A DNA stretch of 64,000 nt from Palsa-504 sp963844625 (GTDB lineage: Bacteria > Actinomycetota > Actinomycetes > Streptosporangiales > Streptosporangiaceae), in assembly GCA_963844625.1 (NCBI GenBank), contig CAWJPF010000018.1, positions 248,001-312,000 on the forward strand. Reading direction: 5' to 3'. Within the stretch, counting starts at the first letter, position 1; every line of letters begins with the position of its first letter. Of the stretch, positions 63,718 through 64,000 are shown one piece after another. Both the position numbers and the translations under genes were made by a program. The notes beneath the pieces are model-generated. The model did not search any database. It was given only the letters and a program-made list of their open reading frames with translations, and was not told the DNA's origin.

Positions 63718-64000
63718 ATGGCGAGAGTTGCGACCGGGCAGAAGTCGTTCATCGAGCGGGCCCGCCGTGAGCAGATCGTGAACGCGGCGATCGATGTGCT
63801 CTATGAGAGCGGCTTCGCTGCCGGGTCCCTCGGCGCGATCGCCGAGCGCATCGGCGTGAGCAAGGGCGTGCTCTCCTATCACTTCGCGGGCAAGAGCGAA
63901 CTGCTGCGTGAGGTCATCGCGCATGTCCTTACCGAGGCCAGTGAGTACATGCGCCCGCGCATCGAGGCGGCCAGCTCGTCTCTGGATGCCTTGCGGATCT
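63718..64000 (+). CDS. TetR-family regulator, N-terminal part (runs off the window)
   Basis: 94 residues visible from the ATG at 63718 (AGGGAG ~10 bases upstream). Helix-turn-helix: RARREQIVNAAIDVLYESGF, AAGSLGAIAERIGVSKGVLS, YHFAGKSELLREVIAHVL. Ligand domain just begun (MRPRIEAASSSLDALRI). Preceded by a promoter with embedded dyad. Target probably downstream, beyond the window. Confidence 0.85.
   Translation, partial: MARVATGQKSFIERARREQIVNAAIDVLYESGFAAGSLGAIAERIGVSKGVLSYHFAGKSELLREVIAHVLTEASEYMRPRIEAASSSLDALRI

Overview
The window is very GC-rich DNA with GTG and TTG starts, stop-start overlaps (ATGA, GTGA, TGATG) and families that are actinobacterial hallmarks: an XRE-DUF5753/DUF397 pair, a DUF6424 protein, a SCO6745-family protein, F420-type luciferase-like enzymes, a SigG-type sigma factor and many TetR regulators. 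It is almost certainly the chromosome of a filamentous actinomycete. The genus cannot be fixed from the sequence alone. No rRNA operon, complete tRNA, transposase, integrase or CRISPR array is visible.

Layout. 1-5.4 kb: the end of a TPR protein, an ECF sigma factor fused to its own zinc-finger/membrane domain, a sugar-kinase-like phosphotransferase, a decayed sugar ABC-permease tail and an alpha/beta hydrolase. 5.7-10.8 kb: three co-directional genes for membrane or secreted proteins, the middle one a 905-residue wall hydrolase (CHAP + glucosaminidase + lysozyme-like end). 10.8-14 kb: aldo/keto reductase, GyrI-like protein, and a TetR/hydrolase divergent pair sharing a perfect 18-bp palindrome. 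14.4-18.7 kb: membrane/lipid block (phospholipase C-like esterase, DUF1206 protein, double PAP2 phosphatase, small membrane protein). 18.8-25.2 kb: a PHP-UvrD fusion helicase, a DUF6424 protein, an XRE remnant and a Rossmann-like protein. 25.2-33.3 kb: hairpins, DUF397/XRE pair, small secreted peptide, large LuxR ATPase, anti-sigma-type kinase, and an MFS-cNMP fusion.

33.3-37.7 kb holds succinate-semialdehyde dehydrogenase, a secreted type-B carboxylesterase divergent from a TetR gene, and a half Clp-N gene. 37.9-49.4 kb is the metabolic core: four transcription units facing each other across two divergent promoters encode two acyl-CoA ligases, an F420-type oxidoreductase, a SnoaL protein, a Rieske dioxygenase (alpha, beta), a 73-residue companion, a dihydrodiol-dehydrogenase-like SDR, a VOC metal enzyme, an alpha/beta hydrolase, and IclR and TetR regulators. 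They look like a catabolic route for an aromatic or other cyclic acid: activate to CoA, dihydroxylate, rearomatise, cleave. No ferredoxin or reductase is encoded here, so electrons must come from elsewhere.

49.4-57 kb mixes intact genes (SigG-type sigma, DUF1801, SCO6745, DUF1269, lysozyme-like, AraC, SnoaL, DDAH) with three genes that have lost their middles. 57-59.5 kb has an FAD monooxygenase and a hydrolase-LuxR fusion. At 59,555-59,606 lies the 3' half of a tRNA-Ser(GGA) gene on the minus strand, the usual scar of an integrative element. Its orientation places the element to the right, so the TetR/MFS pair, MFS debris, unusually AT-rich methyltransferase and last TetR gene probably belong to a genomic island that continues beyond the window.
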